A stretch of DNA of 47,221 nt from NCBI GenBank assembly GCA_002491945.1, contig DKWX01000044.1, forward strand, positions 1-47,221. The letters are read 5' to 3'. The notes under the pieces were generated by a model. That model had not been told where the DNA came from. It did not search any database and worked only from the letters and a program-made list of their open reading frames with translations. Below are positions 26,633 to 35,404 of this stretch, piece after piece. The position numbers and the translations under genes are program-made. Position 1 is the stretch's first letter; each line of letters begins with the position of its first letter. Source of the DNA: Porphyromonadaceae bacterium UBA7141. GTDB lineage: Bacteria; Bacteroidota; Bacteroidia; Bacteroidales; Muribaculaceae.

Positions 26633-27749
26633 TAATATCCCCTCACCCGCACACCCGACGGACTCCGGCACAGGCCGGAAGCTACCAGACATGACCGGCG
26701 CGCCAATGCCGGCGCCACCGTCGCGCCACCGTCGCGCCACCCTGTTCATCGGTCTGGGGATACTTGCAGTCCTGGCCATCGGCGCGGCCATGACCGCGCC
26801 ATATCTGCTCACAGGGACAGCATCGGCCGCCGTAATCAAAATCCCAAGGCAGGCCACATCCTCCAATGTCTGCGACACCCTCTCGAAATATTTCGGCCCC
26901 GACTTCGCCGGACGTGCCACAAAAGCGTTCTCACAGCTCGTCAAGAACCCGGCAGAACGCTATGGAGCCTACGATATTCCCGAAGGCACATCACCCGTAA
27001 AAGCAGCCCGCATTCTGGCAAGAGGCTCACAGACACAGCTGACACTCACCATCAACGGAGTGCGCGAATTTCTCCCGTTCGCCGACCGCATAGCTGCAAA
27101 ATTCGACTTCTCCGGAGATGATCTCCGCAAGGCTCTGTCCGACCCTGAACTAATGAAGCGATACGGTCTGACCACCGAACAGGCTCCGTCTCTCTTTCTC
27201 AACGACTCTTATTATCTCTATTGGACCGACTCCCCTCGCGCTCTGATAGAGAAAGTGGGAGCCAACTACAACCGCGTATGGAATGCCGCACGCCGCGCCA
27301 AGGCTGAATCTCTCGGACTCTCGCCGGCTCAGATAATGACCATAGCCTCTATCGTCGACGAGGAGTCAAACCAGATCTCGGAGAAAGGGCGAATCGGACG
27401 CCTCTACATCAACCGTCTCAACGCCGGGATGCGCCTCCAGGCCGACCCCACGGTGCGATTCGCACTGAAGGATTTCACCATCAAACGCATCGCGGGCTCA
27501 CATCTCCAGGCCCCAGGCCCCTACAACACCTACCGCGTAGCCGGCCTCCCCCCGGGACCGATACGCACGACTTCTGTAGCCACAATCGATGCTATTCTTG
27601 ATTCCAGTCCCTCCGACGACCTGTATATGTGTGCCCGCGAAGACTTCTCCGGATTCCATAATTTCGCATCGGATTATGAGACTCACATGGCAAATGCCCG
27701 CCGATACCAGCAGGCTCTCGACCGACTGGGCATACAACAGCAGCCCTAA
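26619..27749 (+). CDS. mltG: Endolytic murein transglycosylase MltG
   Basis: 376 residues: a Pro-rich cytoplasmic N-terminus (about 1-38), one membrane segment (ATLFIGLGILAVLAIGAAM, about 40-58) and a YceG/MltG catalytic domain. The conserved acidic motif SIVDEESNQ lies at about 245-253, where the catalytic Glu is expected, followed by RIGRLYINRLNAGMRLQADPT and the conserved APGPYNTYRVAGLPPGPI. MltG cleaves nascent peptidoglycan and limits glycan length. It overlaps the upstream aminotransferase by 14 bp, implying cotranscription. Confidence 0.93.
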   Translation: MNSTDNIPSPAHPTDSGTGRKLPDMTGAPMPAPPSRHRRATLFIGLGILAVLAIGAAMTAPYLLTGTASAAVIKIPRQATSSNVCDTLSKYFGPDFAGRATKAFSQLVKNPAERYGAYDIPEGTSPVKAARILARGSQTQLTLTINGVREFLPFADRIAAKFDFSGDDLRKALSDPELMKRYGLTTEQAPSLFLNDSYYLYWTDSPRALIEKVGANYNRVWNAARRAKAESLGLSPAQIMTIASIVDEESNQISEKGRIGRLYINRLNAGMRLQADPTVRFALKDFTIKRIAGSHLQAPGPYNTYRVAGLPPGPIRTTSVATIDAILDSSPSDDLYMCAREDFSGFHNFASDYETHMANARRYQQALDRLGIQQQP

Positions 27750-27761
27750 CCGGTCTCTCTT

Positions 27762-28913
27762 ATGACTTCACGTGCTACAATGCCCTCTCTGCCGCGCCGT
27801 CTTCTGATTCTTTCAATATTCCTCGTCCTCGCTGTCGCAGGACGCGGCCAAACAGTCTCGACCGACTCAACAGCGTCACGCACCCCTGCGGCGACCACAA
27901 TCTCCGACAATCGCAACTGGCTCCATCTCATCAAAAAAGGAGAGCTCGACATGAAGGATACGACCGTGCAGTATCCTCGCTTCCTGAAATTCTGCATCGG
28001 AGTCTACAACTGGGCCGACCGAGTGTTTAATTCTTACGACACCACTTATGTCGTCGGCACCGGCCGACGATGGAAGACTCGTGTGGCATTCGATGGCTGG
28101 ACAGATTCCTACAACATGAATCTCAACCACCGAATGCCAATCACTCTGATTTCCGAACCATACATCAACGCCTCTGTCAATCTGCAATATATGGCCGTAG
28201 GAATAAGCTATGGCGTCGACCTCAACAATCTCTGCTTCAACAAGCCTGTCAGGCACCAGAAGTTTGAATTCGGATTCAACTGCGCGCGTTTCAATCTCGA
28301 CCTTTCCTACAACCGCAATGCCGGAGGCACATATGTCCGCACCTTAGGATATTACAAGCGCGGGCATCTGTTCAAATCCTACTTCCCGGGGCTCGATATG
28401 ACAAATCTCTCAATCGACCTCTACTATTATTTCAACAATTACCGTTACGCCAACGGCGCGGCATATTACTTCTCGAAGTTTCAGAAGAAAAGCGCCGGTT
28501 CTTTCATGCTTGGCTTCAGCTACGCATATGAAGACATCTCTTTCGACTTCGACCAGCTCGAAGATAACCTCAAGCCCTATCTCACCACCGAAGAGATGCA
28601 GCTGCGATTTCATTATTACAGCTATTGTCTGCTGACGGGTTACGGCTACAACTGGGTGCTCAACAGGCACTTCCTCTACAACGTCTCCGTGATGCCCTCG
28701 ATCGGCGTCATACGCTGTTATGAAGACTCCTCAGATGGAGGAGGCGCCCTGCTGTCGCTCAATATCAAGGGGAGAATGTCGCTGACCTACAATAAAGATG
28801 ATTTCTTCACCTGCCTTATCGTCAAGGGCGACGGCAAATGGTACAAGACAGGGCGCCTGTCGGCATTCAACGCCATTGAGAATTTTTCGCTTTCTGTGGG
28901 GGTGCGATTCTGA
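27762..28913 (+). CDS. DUF4421 family outer-membrane protein
   Basis: 383 residues with a signal peptide (LLILSIFLVLAVAGRGQ) and a later ATG at 27780 as an alternative start. The mature part is rich in amphipathic beta strands with many Tyr/Phe/Asn residues (SIDLYYYFNNYRYANGAAYY, SFMLGFSYAYEDISF) and ends FSLSVGVRF, a terminal aromatic typical of outer-membrane barrels. The pattern WADRVFNSYDTTYVVGTGRRW near the start is characteristic of the Bacteroidota DUF4421 family. Function unknown. It follows mltG by 12 bp. Confidence 0.85.
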   Translation: MTSRATMPSLPRRLLILSIFLVLAVAGRGQTVSTDSTASRTPAATTISDNRNWLHLIKKGELDMKDTTVQYPRFLKFCIGVYNWADRVFNSYDTTYVVGTGRRWKTRVAFDGWTDSYNMNLNHRMPITLISEPYINASVNLQYMAVGISYGVDLNNLCFNKPVRHQKFEFGFNCARFNLDLSYNRNAGGTYVRTLGYYKRGHLFKSYFPGLDMTNLSIDLYYYFNNYRYANGAAYYFSKFQKKSAGSFMLGFSYAYEDISFDFDQLEDNLKPYLTTEEMQLRFHYYSYCLLTGYGYNWVLNRHFLYNVSVMPSIGVIRCYEDSSDGGGALLSLNIKGRMSLTYNKDDFFTCLIVKGDGKWYKTGRLSAFNAIENFSLSVGVRF

Positions 28914-28922
28914 GCGAAACGA

Positions 28923-28962
28923 CACAGGGCGCATGAACGGCTTATGGTTCATGCGCCCTGTG
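28923..28962. terminator. Strong hairpin between convergent genes
   Basis: A perfect 16-bp stem (28923-28938 with 28947-28962, loop of 8) lies between the DUF4421 gene and pnp, which converge here. T-runs are weak on both sides, but position and strength suggest a shared transcription end. Confidence 0.65.
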
Positions 28963-29003
28963 ATGCTATTGTTGTGTATCTGTAATTCTACAGTCTCGGA
29001 TAA

Positions 29004-31358
29004 TCAGTCGCCAACCTTGAAGTCGATATCAGCGAACGGACGGTTGCCGCCACCCTGACCTTCGCGACGCGAACCACGCTCACGGCGGTCGCCACGCGGG
29101 CCACGGTCGCCGACATCATGGCGCGGACCACGGTCGCTGCCATCACGACGCGGACGCGGGCCGCGGTCGCCATTCTCGCGACGCGGACGGGCCTCACGCT
29201 CCACATATCCTTCCGGCTTCTCCGTGAGCACTCGCATCGACAGACGGTACTTGCCGGTCTTCTTGTCGATTTCAATGAGTTTCACCTTCACCTTGTCGCC
29301 CTCCTTGATGCCGCTCTGCTCCATTGATTCCAGACGGTTCCAGGAGATTTCAGAGATGTGCAGCAGTCCGTCGCGGCCGGGCATGAACTCCACGAATGCG
29401 CCGAAGTCGAGAATCGAGCGCACAGTGCCTTCATACACTTCTCCCTCCTCGGGCTGGGCCACGATGGCCTTGATGCGGGCCAGAGCCGCATCAATGCCGG
29501 CGGCATCCTTAGAGGCGATCTCCACACGGCCCACTCCGGTCTTTTCATCCTCATCGATTGAGATTGTGGTGCCGGTCTCTTCCTGCATGGCCTGGATCAC
29601 CTTGCCCTGCGGGCCGATAACGGCGCCAATCATCTCCTTCGGAATCTCGATAGTCACCAGACGCGGCACGTGAGGCTTATAGTCCTCGCGGGCGGCGGGG
29701 ATAGTCTCGGCTATGATGCCAAGTATGTGCATACGTCCCTGACGGGCCTGCTCAAGAGCCTTCTCAAGCACCTCGTAGCTCAGGCCATCGCACTTGATGT
29801 CCATCTGAGTGGCGGTGATACCCTTCTCGGTGCCCGTCACCTTGAAGTCCATGTCGCCCAGGTGGTCTTCATCTCCAAGGATGTCAGAGAGCACTGCATA
29901 CTTCACATTCCCCTCGTCGGAAATAAGACCCATCGCCACACCGGCCACAGGACGCTTCATCTTGACGCCTGCATCCAGCAGAGCCAGTGTGCCGCCGCAT
30001 ACGGTGGCCATCGAGCTTGAGCCGTTTGACTCAAGGATATCACTGACGATACGGCAGGTATAGGGGAAATCATCGGGGAACATGCGCTTCAGCGCACGAT
30101 GTGCCAGATTGCCGTGGCCGATCTCGCGGCGTCCCACGCCTCGCTGCGGACGTGCCTCGCCGGTAGAGAAGGGAGGGAAGTTGTAGTGCAGCAGGAAGCG
30201 CTCCTTGCTCTGGTTGAGCACATCGTCCACAATCTTCTCATCGAGCGTAGTGCCGAGTGTGGCGGTCACAAGCGCCTGAGTCTCGCCACGTGTGAACACT
30301 GCCGAGCCGTGAGGGCCGGGAACATAATCGATCTCACACCATATGGGGCGTATCTCGGTTGTGGAGCGGCCGTCGAGGCGGATACCCTCATCAAGCACAC
30401 AGCGGCGCATTGCCTCTTTCTCCACATCGTGGTAGTAGCGCTTCACCATGGCGATGCGCTGCTCTTCGTTATAAAGGGCGAGCTGCTCTTCAGTCATTTC
30501 GGGGAGCGACTCGATATATTCGTCGCGGACGGCCTTGAAGCTGTCGTTGCGCCAGTGCTTGTCGGCGCTGCCGGCCTTTGCGATGGCATAGGCCTTGTCG
30601 TAGCATTTCTCACGCACGTCGGCACGCAGCGCATCGTCGTTGATTTCGTGGCAATATTCGCGCTTCTGCTCCTTGCCTGCCTCTTTCATGAGTTCCATCT
30701 GCACCAGACAGTGCTTCTTTATTTCCTCATGGGCCACCTTGAGCGCTTCGAGGAGTTCAGCCTCGCTGACTTCGTTCATCTCCCCTTCGACCATCATGAT
30801 GTTGTCGTAGGTAGCGCCCACCATCAGCTCGATGTCGGCACGCTCTATCTGCTCGAAATTGGGATTGATAACCCAATTGCCGTCCACCCGGGCCACTCGC
30901 ACTTCTGAGATCGGGCCGTTGAAGGGGATATCCGAACAGGCAAGGGCGGCCGAAGCCGCGATACCGGCAAGAGCATCGGGGGCCTCGTTGGCATCAGCGG
31001 AGAAGAGGGTGACATTCACAAACGTCTCGGCATGATAGTTCTCCGGGAAAAGGGGACGGAGCACACGGTCTACAAGACGCGATGTGAGGATTTCATAGTC
31101 GCTGGCGCGCCCCTCGCGCTTCAGAAAGCCGCCGGGATAGCGTCCGATGGAGGCATATTTCTCCTTGTACTCCACGGTGAGGGGCATAAAGTCAACTCCC
31201 TCGTTGGCCTCGGCGGCCGAACATACTGTGGCAAGAAGCATGGTGTTGCCCATGCGCACTTCCACTGCGCCATCTGCCTGTTTGGCCAATTTCCCCGTCT
31301 CGATGGTAATCTGACGGCCGTCGCCAAGGTCGATGGTCTTTTTCACTGGTTTCAACAT
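29004..31358 (-). CDS. pnp: Polyribonucleotide nucleotidyltransferase (PNPase)
   Basis: 784 residues: two RNase PH domains (GRYPGGFLKREGRASDYEIL near 72-91; the second with SDILESNGSSSMATVCGG), a KH domain (IPKEMIGAVIGPQGKVIQAM) and an S1 domain (YEGTVRSILDFGAFVEFMPG). It degrades RNA 3' to 5' by phosphorolysis. Beyond S1, the last 65 or so residues are an Arg/Gly/Asp-rich tail of repeated RGPR units (DRGPRPRRDGSDRGPR), explaining the length beyond the usual 700 or so. Such tails bind RNA or partners. Promoter: TAACTTTG at 31454-31461. Confidence 0.97.
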   Translation of the reverse strand: MLKPVKKTIDLGDGRQITIETGKLAKQADGAVEVRMGNTMLLATVCSAAEANEGVDFMPLTVEYKEKYASIGRYPGGFLKREGRASDYEILTSRLVDRVLRPLFPENYHAETFVNVTLFSADANEAPDALAGIAASAALACSDIPFNGPISEVRVARVDGNWVINPNFEQIERADIELMVGATYDNIMMVEGEMNEVSEAELLEALKVAHEEIKKHCLVQMELMKEAGKEQKREYCHEINDDALRADVREKCYDKAYAIAKAGSADKHWRNDSFKAVRDEYIESLPEMTEEQLALYNEEQRIAMVKRYYHDVEKEAMRRCVLDEGIRLDGRSTTEIRPIWCEIDYVPGPHGSAVFTRGETQALVTATLGTTLDEKIVDDVLNQSKERFLLHYNFPPFSTGEARPQRGVGRREIGHGNLAHRALKRMFPDDFPYTCRIVSDILESNGSSSMATVCGGTLALLDAGVKMKRPVAGVAMGLISDEGNVKYAVLSDILGDEDHLGDMDFKVTGTEKGITATQMDIKCDGLSYEVLEKALEQARQGRMHILGIIAETIPAAREDYKPHVPRLVTIEIPKEMIGAVIGPQGKVIQAMQEETGTTISIDEDEKTGVGRVEIASKDAAGIDAALARIKAIVAQPEEGEVYEGTVRSILDFGAFVEFMPGRDGLLHISEISWNRLESMEQSGIKEGDKVKVKLIEIDKKTGKYRLSMRVLTEKPEGYVEREARPRRENGDRGPRPRRDGSDRGPRHDVGDRGPRGDRRERGSRREGQGGGNRPFADIDFKVGD

Positions 31359-31453
31359 AAATCGTTATCGTTTTTCTTCGCTGCTTTGTTTGCTGCTATG
31401 CCCCTACGCCTCTTGCCTCGGAGCCGAAGTTGTATAAGTTGGTTATTTTGCCA

Positions 31454-31484
31454 CAAAGTTAGTAATATTAACCGCTTTAGCCAA
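31454..31484 (-). promoter_or_regulatory. Promoter of pnp
   Basis: On the minus strand TTGG, 19 bp, TAACTTTG (31454-31461). The -33 box is one base off the TTTG consensus. The same TTGG-19-TAACTTTG layout is found before argS. Confidence 0.55.
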
Positions 31485-31556
31485 TAATTTTTCCCTTTTT
31501 TATCGCCAGGTTTTATCTTTTTTGAGCCCGACTTCTGTTATTTCGGCTTTTTTAGC

Positions 31557-31564
31557 TAATTTTG
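31557..31564 (+). promoter_or_regulatory. -7 box of the DUF4369 lipoprotein gene
   Basis: TAATTTTG, exact -7 match, 105 bp before the ATG; no well-spaced TTTG upstream. Confidence 0.5.
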
Positions 31565-31668
31565 GAGTCGATTTGACCGCCGCCGATTTGTGTCGGCTCT
31601 CTCTCGGCGATACGCACAATGCCGGGTCCACGCGGTCGGATACCCCTTTTTAGTTTTTGACTTTTATT

Positions 31669-32736
31669 ATGCGCATATCAATCGTCTTGGCCACCGCAAT
31701 TCTGGCCGCCTCTCTTACGTCCTGCTCCGACCCTTCGTTTACCGTCGAAGGCTCCGTAGCCGATGCCGACGGACGCACCGTAATCCTTGAAAAAGCCGAC
31801 CATGCCGGACAATGGATGGCCATTGATTCGGCCTCGCTTAATGCAAAGGGTAATTTCTCATTCAGTCCCGTTGCTCCAGCCGCACCCGAAATCTACCGTC
31901 TGCGTATGGCCGGAACCGAAAGCTACATCTATTTCCCGGTAGATTCGACAGAGAACATCACTATCGAGACTTCCGCCCCCAGATTCGCCACTGATTTCTC
32001 GGTTGCCGGCTCCGACCAGGCCACTGCGATGGCCCGGTTTGAGAAGGAACTCCTGAAGTCGGCCCCGTCTCTCTCTGATCCCGACTCGGCGCGTAATTTC
32101 AAACGCCGCATATTCACCGCCTACCTGCAGGATGCCAAAGGCTCTGTGCTGAGTTACTATATCCTGACCAAGACTCTCGACGGCCAGCCGCTATTCAAGG
32201 TGCCCGATGATGCCCCGTATTTCGCCGCCGTAGCCACCGCATTCCGGGAATACCGTCCCGACGACCCGCGCCTCCCGCTGCTGACATCCACCGCCACTTC
32301 CGCCCGCCGCGAAGGCAACGCGGCCGCCGGACGCAAAAAGATTATCGAGGCTTCTGAAATTAGCTATATCGATGTCAATCTCCCTGCCGCCGACGGTAAA
32401 GAGCGACGCCTGTCCGACATAGCAGGCAAGGGGCAGCCGACGCTGCTCGTATTCTCCGACCTCTCAGACCCCGGGACTCCCGCTCTCAATGCCGAGTTAC
32501 GCAAGCTACAGGGGGTGAGAATATATAACGTCGGATTCGATGACGACCAGCTGGCCTGGCGCAACGCGGCCGCCAATCTTCCCTGGACATGCGTCTTCGC
32601 ATCCGATTCCGACACCCCGGCCCTCATCAGCAGCTATCAGCTGGCCTCACTGCCGGCGATATTTCTGATTGACGCCTCCGGAAATCTGAATGCCCGATGC
32701 AATTCGATGGCCGAGGTGCGCCGGAATCTGCGCTGA
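31669..32736 (+). CDS. DUF4369-domain lipoprotein with thioredoxin-like domain
   Basis: 355 residues from the ATG at 31669; an upstream TTG in the same frame is less likely because the ATG opens the signal peptide (MRISIVLATAILAAS) and lipobox LTSC. Residues about 22-120 match the DUF4369 beta domain (FTVEGSVADADGRTVILEKA), and the C-terminal 120 residues have a thioredoxin fold (QPTLLVFSDLSDPGTPALNA), but the redox CxxC is replaced by DPGT, so it is unlikely to be a disulfide reductase. Probably anchored in the periplasm or outer membrane. A strong terminator follows. Confidence 0.85.
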   Translation: MRISIVLATAILAASLTSCSDPSFTVEGSVADADGRTVILEKADHAGQWMAIDSASLNAKGNFSFSPVAPAAPEIYRLRMAGTESYIYFPVDSTENITIETSAPRFATDFSVAGSDQATAMARFEKELLKSAPSLSDPDSARNFKRRIFTAYLQDAKGSVLSYYILTKTLDGQPLFKVPDDAPYFAAVATAFREYRPDDPRLPLLTSTATSARREGNAAAGRKKIIEASEISYIDVNLPAADGKERRLSDIAGKGQPTLLVFSDLSDPGTPALNAELRKLQGVRIYNVGFDDDQLAWRNAAANLPWTCVFASDSDTPALISSYQLASLPAIFLIDASGNLNARCNSMAEVRRNLR

Positions 32737-32768
32737 CATTACTGATACACACCTCTGATACGAATCCT

Positions 32769-32816
32769 GTGCGGGATGATTCCTCACTCACGTGATGAAT
32801 CATCCCGCACTATTTT
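32769..32816 (+). terminator. Terminator after the DUF4369 lipoprotein gene
   Basis: A perfect 14-bp stem (32769-32782 with 32797-32810, loop of 14) followed by TATTTTG. Confidence 0.7.
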
Positions 32817-32831
32817 GCCACACACCGAAGC

Positions 32832-32868
32832 TAAGCAAGTGTTCAAATTAAATTTGTACACTTACTTA
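32832..32868. repeat. Palindromic repeat family, copy E (collapsed to its two ends)
   Basis: AAGCAAGTGTTCAAATT and AATTTGTACACTTACTT face each other across one base (15 of 17 positions pair). These are the two terminal repeats of the family without the 150-bp interior. The plus strand contains TAAATTTG (32849-32856). The rest of the 32869-33062 gap has no gene. Confidence 0.65.
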
Positions 32869-33062
32869 TGTTTAAGAACATATAGTTTTTTTTAACCATC
32901 CGTCCGGCATGGATGTTATATTTCCGAATATCGAACTGACGGTTCCCCTGCTATTCCACGACCGGAGAATCATAAAGCCGACACGATAATGACCATGCCG
33001 TCCGCATGCCGGTACATGTCGCCCGCTCTTTATTCTTTAAACTGAATTTAAATTTAATCGCT

Positions 33063-33881
33063 ATGAACAGATTTTTACGTTTCTCCGCTCTGGCTATGGC
33101 CGTCATTCTGTGCGGCAACACATTCGCCCAGACTTCCGACAAATCAGCCAACGTAAAGGACCATCGCACAAATCCCGAGGTATTCTTTCTCAAAGAGGGT
33201 GATGCTCCCAATAGCCTTTACATCCTCCCCGGTCCCCCCTCGGCTGAGTCTGTGCAGTTCATGTACGACAAGTCACGCTACGACTGGGGAAAATCAATCC
33301 GAAAGACCGAACGCGGCGAACAGGCCTTCAAGGATGCCCGCGTAGAGGGACAGAACCTCCCGGATGCATTCTCTGAGGCTTTCGGAGTGCTGATCAGCGA
33401 GAACAATACCCCCGAAATCTACAAACTCATAGTAGGCATGCGCGAAGATGCCGGAGACCTGGCCACCCGCGAAGCAAAAAACTACTACAACCGGATGCGC
33501 CCCTACGCCTTCTTTGAGGAAGACACTTGCAATCCTGAACAGCAGGCCGAACTATCCACCAACGGTTCCTACCCCTCGGGGCACACGTCAATCGGATGGG
33601 CCACGGCTCTGGTACTTACCGAACTCAATCCCGACCGACAGGATGAAATCCTGGAACGCGGATACCAGATGGGCGAATCACGCGTGATTTGCGGCTATCA
33701 CTTCCAGAGCGATGTGGATGCCGGACGCATCACAGGATCCGGAATAGTGGCCCGCCTCCACGCCGACCCCGGATTCAACGCCCAGCTTGAGAAAGCAAAA
33801 AAGGAATTTGCCAAACTTAAAAAAGAGGGCAAAGTGAAACCCGGCAAACGCCCACTTCCCATACACTCCGACAGGAATTAA
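33063..33881 (+). CDS. Class A nonspecific acid phosphatase (PAP2 superfamily)
   Basis: 272 residues from the ATG at 33063, which opens a signal peptide (FLRFSALAMAVILCGNTFAQ). The PAP2 signature is complete: K-x6-RP in KNYYNRMRP, GSYPSGHT with the catalytic His, and the third motif in SRVICGYHFQSDVDAG. GSYPSGHT and the overall layout match the PhoC/PhoN class A enzymes, which free phosphate from organic monoesters in the periplasm. The C-terminus is Lys-rich. A porin of the phosphate-selective family follows 169 bp downstream on the same strand, suggesting a phosphate-scavenging pair. Confidence 0.9.
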   Translation: MNRFLRFSALAMAVILCGNTFAQTSDKSANVKDHRTNPEVFFLKEGDAPNSLYILPGPPSAESVQFMYDKSRYDWGKSIRKTERGEQAFKDARVEGQNLPDAFSEAFGVLISENNTPEIYKLIVGMREDAGDLATREAKNYYNRMRPYAFFEEDTCNPEQQAELSTNGSYPSGHTSIGWATALVLTELNPDRQDEILERGYQMGESRVICGYHFQSDVDAGRITGSGIVARLHADPGFNAQLEKAKKEFAKLKKEGKVKPGKRPLPIHSDRN

Positions 33882-34050
33882 CCATACCTGATTCCACTCT
33901 GACCTGCGGCCCCGACACAACCCCGACTTCCGGGCAGGGCCGCAGTGCAGAATCTATAATCATTCGACACCGTCTGATTTTTTACAGTCAATCTCAGCCT
34001 TAATGGCCTCTTACCTTAAATCCATACCCTGATTCTTAATTCTGACCGCT

Positions 34051-35217
34051 ATGAAAAAATTGTACGCTTTAGGACTGGCGATTCTCGCCTCAGCCTCTAT
34101 GAATATGAATGCGCAGGACGCATCCGGCGAAACAAAAACCAAGTTTGAAATCAAACCCACAGGACGCATCCTCCTTGATGGGGCCGGACTTATATCGCCG
34201 CAAAGCGAGATGTTCAAGGGGGGCGTGGCTATCCCCGACGTGCGTCTGGGTGTGAAAATGAAATATGGCAAATGGGATGCTAAAATCGATGTGGGATTCG
34301 CTTACGGCAAAATCGGCCTGAAGGATTTATACATCGGCTACACCTTCAATCCTGAGAACAAGCTCCAGATCGGTTCGTTCATCCACCAGTTCGGACTCCA
34401 GAGCGCCACATCAAGCTCTATGAAGCCCACCATGGAGGAGCCTGTCAGCAACACCGTATTCAACGACTCCCGTCAGCTCGGAATTCAGTATGAATACAAC
34501 GGCCCGAAATTCCTGGCCACCGCCAGCCTCCACGCAGAGCCGTCGGCAACCACTTACCTGCTCACTCCCAACCAGTTCACTCACGAAGGCTACGGCATCC
34601 GCTCTCGCCTCGTTTACCGCCCCTGGCACGAACCAGGCAAAATGCTTCAGGTCGGTATCTCCGGAGCATTCGCCACACCAACACGCAACGGCGACCCGGA
34701 CACTCATGATTTGTTCACTTTCAAATCCAACTTCCCTGTACGCGTCACCCAGGTCACTGCCATCGATGCCAAAGTCGACCAGTCGAAGAATCTCTTCAAA
34801 CTCTCGCCCGAATTACTGGCCTCCTACGGTCCCGTGGCTCTTGAATCACAGTATTTCTGGGTCAACGTCAACCGCCGCAACGGTCAGAAAGCATTCGTCG
34901 GCCAAGGCGCTTACGTCACTCTGCGCGGCCTGCTGCTCGGCCAGAACTATACCTACGATTCCTGGGGAGGCGGCATAGCGACTCCGGCTCCGAAGAATCT
35001 GGAACTCGTGCTCGACTATAACTACACTACCCTCACCGACCGCAGCTGCGGCATCTACGGCGGACGCCTCAACGACTTCTCGGCTACACTCAACTACTAT
35101 ATAAATAAATATGTCATTGCACGTCTGCACTATTCCTACACCCATACATGGGATGGCCCGCAGAACGGTCCGATCTCTCTGAATGCCATTATGGCCCGTC
35201 TGCAGATTATCTTCTGA
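34051..35217 (+). CDS. Porin of the OprO/OprP (Porin_O_P) type
   Basis: 388 residues with a signal peptide (MKKLYALGLAILASASMNMNA) and a barrel of alternating strands. KIGLKDLYIGYTFNPENKLQ and IGSFIHQFGLQSATSS are in the place of the conserved Porin_O_P motif, and the protein ends ARLQIIF with the terminal Phe needed for outer-membrane insertion. Family members in Pseudomonas are phosphate/pyrophosphate channels; selectivity here is inferred only from the family and the adjacent phosphatase. An ACGCCTC/GAGGCGT hairpin at 35225-35244 lies downstream. Confidence 0.85.
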   Translation: MKKLYALGLAILASASMNMNAQDASGETKTKFEIKPTGRILLDGAGLISPQSEMFKGGVAIPDVRLGVKMKYGKWDAKIDVGFAYGKIGLKDLYIGYTFNPENKLQIGSFIHQFGLQSATSSSMKPTMEEPVSNTVFNDSRQLGIQYEYNGPKFLATASLHAEPSATTYLLTPNQFTHEGYGIRSRLVYRPWHEPGKMLQVGISGAFATPTRNGDPDTHDLFTFKSNFPVRVTQVTAIDAKVDQSKNLFKLSPELLASYGPVALESQYFWVNVNRRNGQKAFVGQGAYVTLRGLLLGQNYTYDSWGGGIATPAPKNLELVLDYNYTTLTDRSCGIYGGRLNDFSATLNYYINKYVIARLHYSYTHTWDGPQNGPISLNAIMARLQIIF

Positions 35218-35340
35218 TGAGCTTACGCCTCCACGGTGAGGCGTCTATGCCGGCAGACTGCCGACTCACCTCTGCCCGCCGACACCCCACCCGCGAGGAT
35301 TGACACTCTCCGACTGACAGTCTGATTTTACGACCGTTAA

Positions 35341-35371
35341 TTGGTATTGACACAAAAAAAAGCTAACTTTG
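35341..35371 (+). promoter_or_regulatory. Promoter of argS, inside a palindrome
   Basis: TTGG (35341-35344), 19 bp, TAACTTTG (35364-35371). The -7 box is the left arm of the inverted repeat at 35356-35399, so the start point lies in the loop. Confidence 0.6.
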
Positions 35372-35399
35372 TAGATTAATTCGCAAAGTTAGCTTTTTT
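35356..35399. repeat. Perfect inverted repeat just upstream of argS
   Basis: AAAAAAGCTAACTTTG (35356-35371) and CAAAGTTAGCTTTTTT (35384-35399) form a 16-bp stem with a 12-nt loop, ending six bases before the argS ATG. The structure resembles a bidirectional intrinsic terminator, yet both arms read TAACTTTG, a -7 box, on opposite strands. Confidence 0.8.
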
Positions 35400-35404
35400 A
35401 CTAC

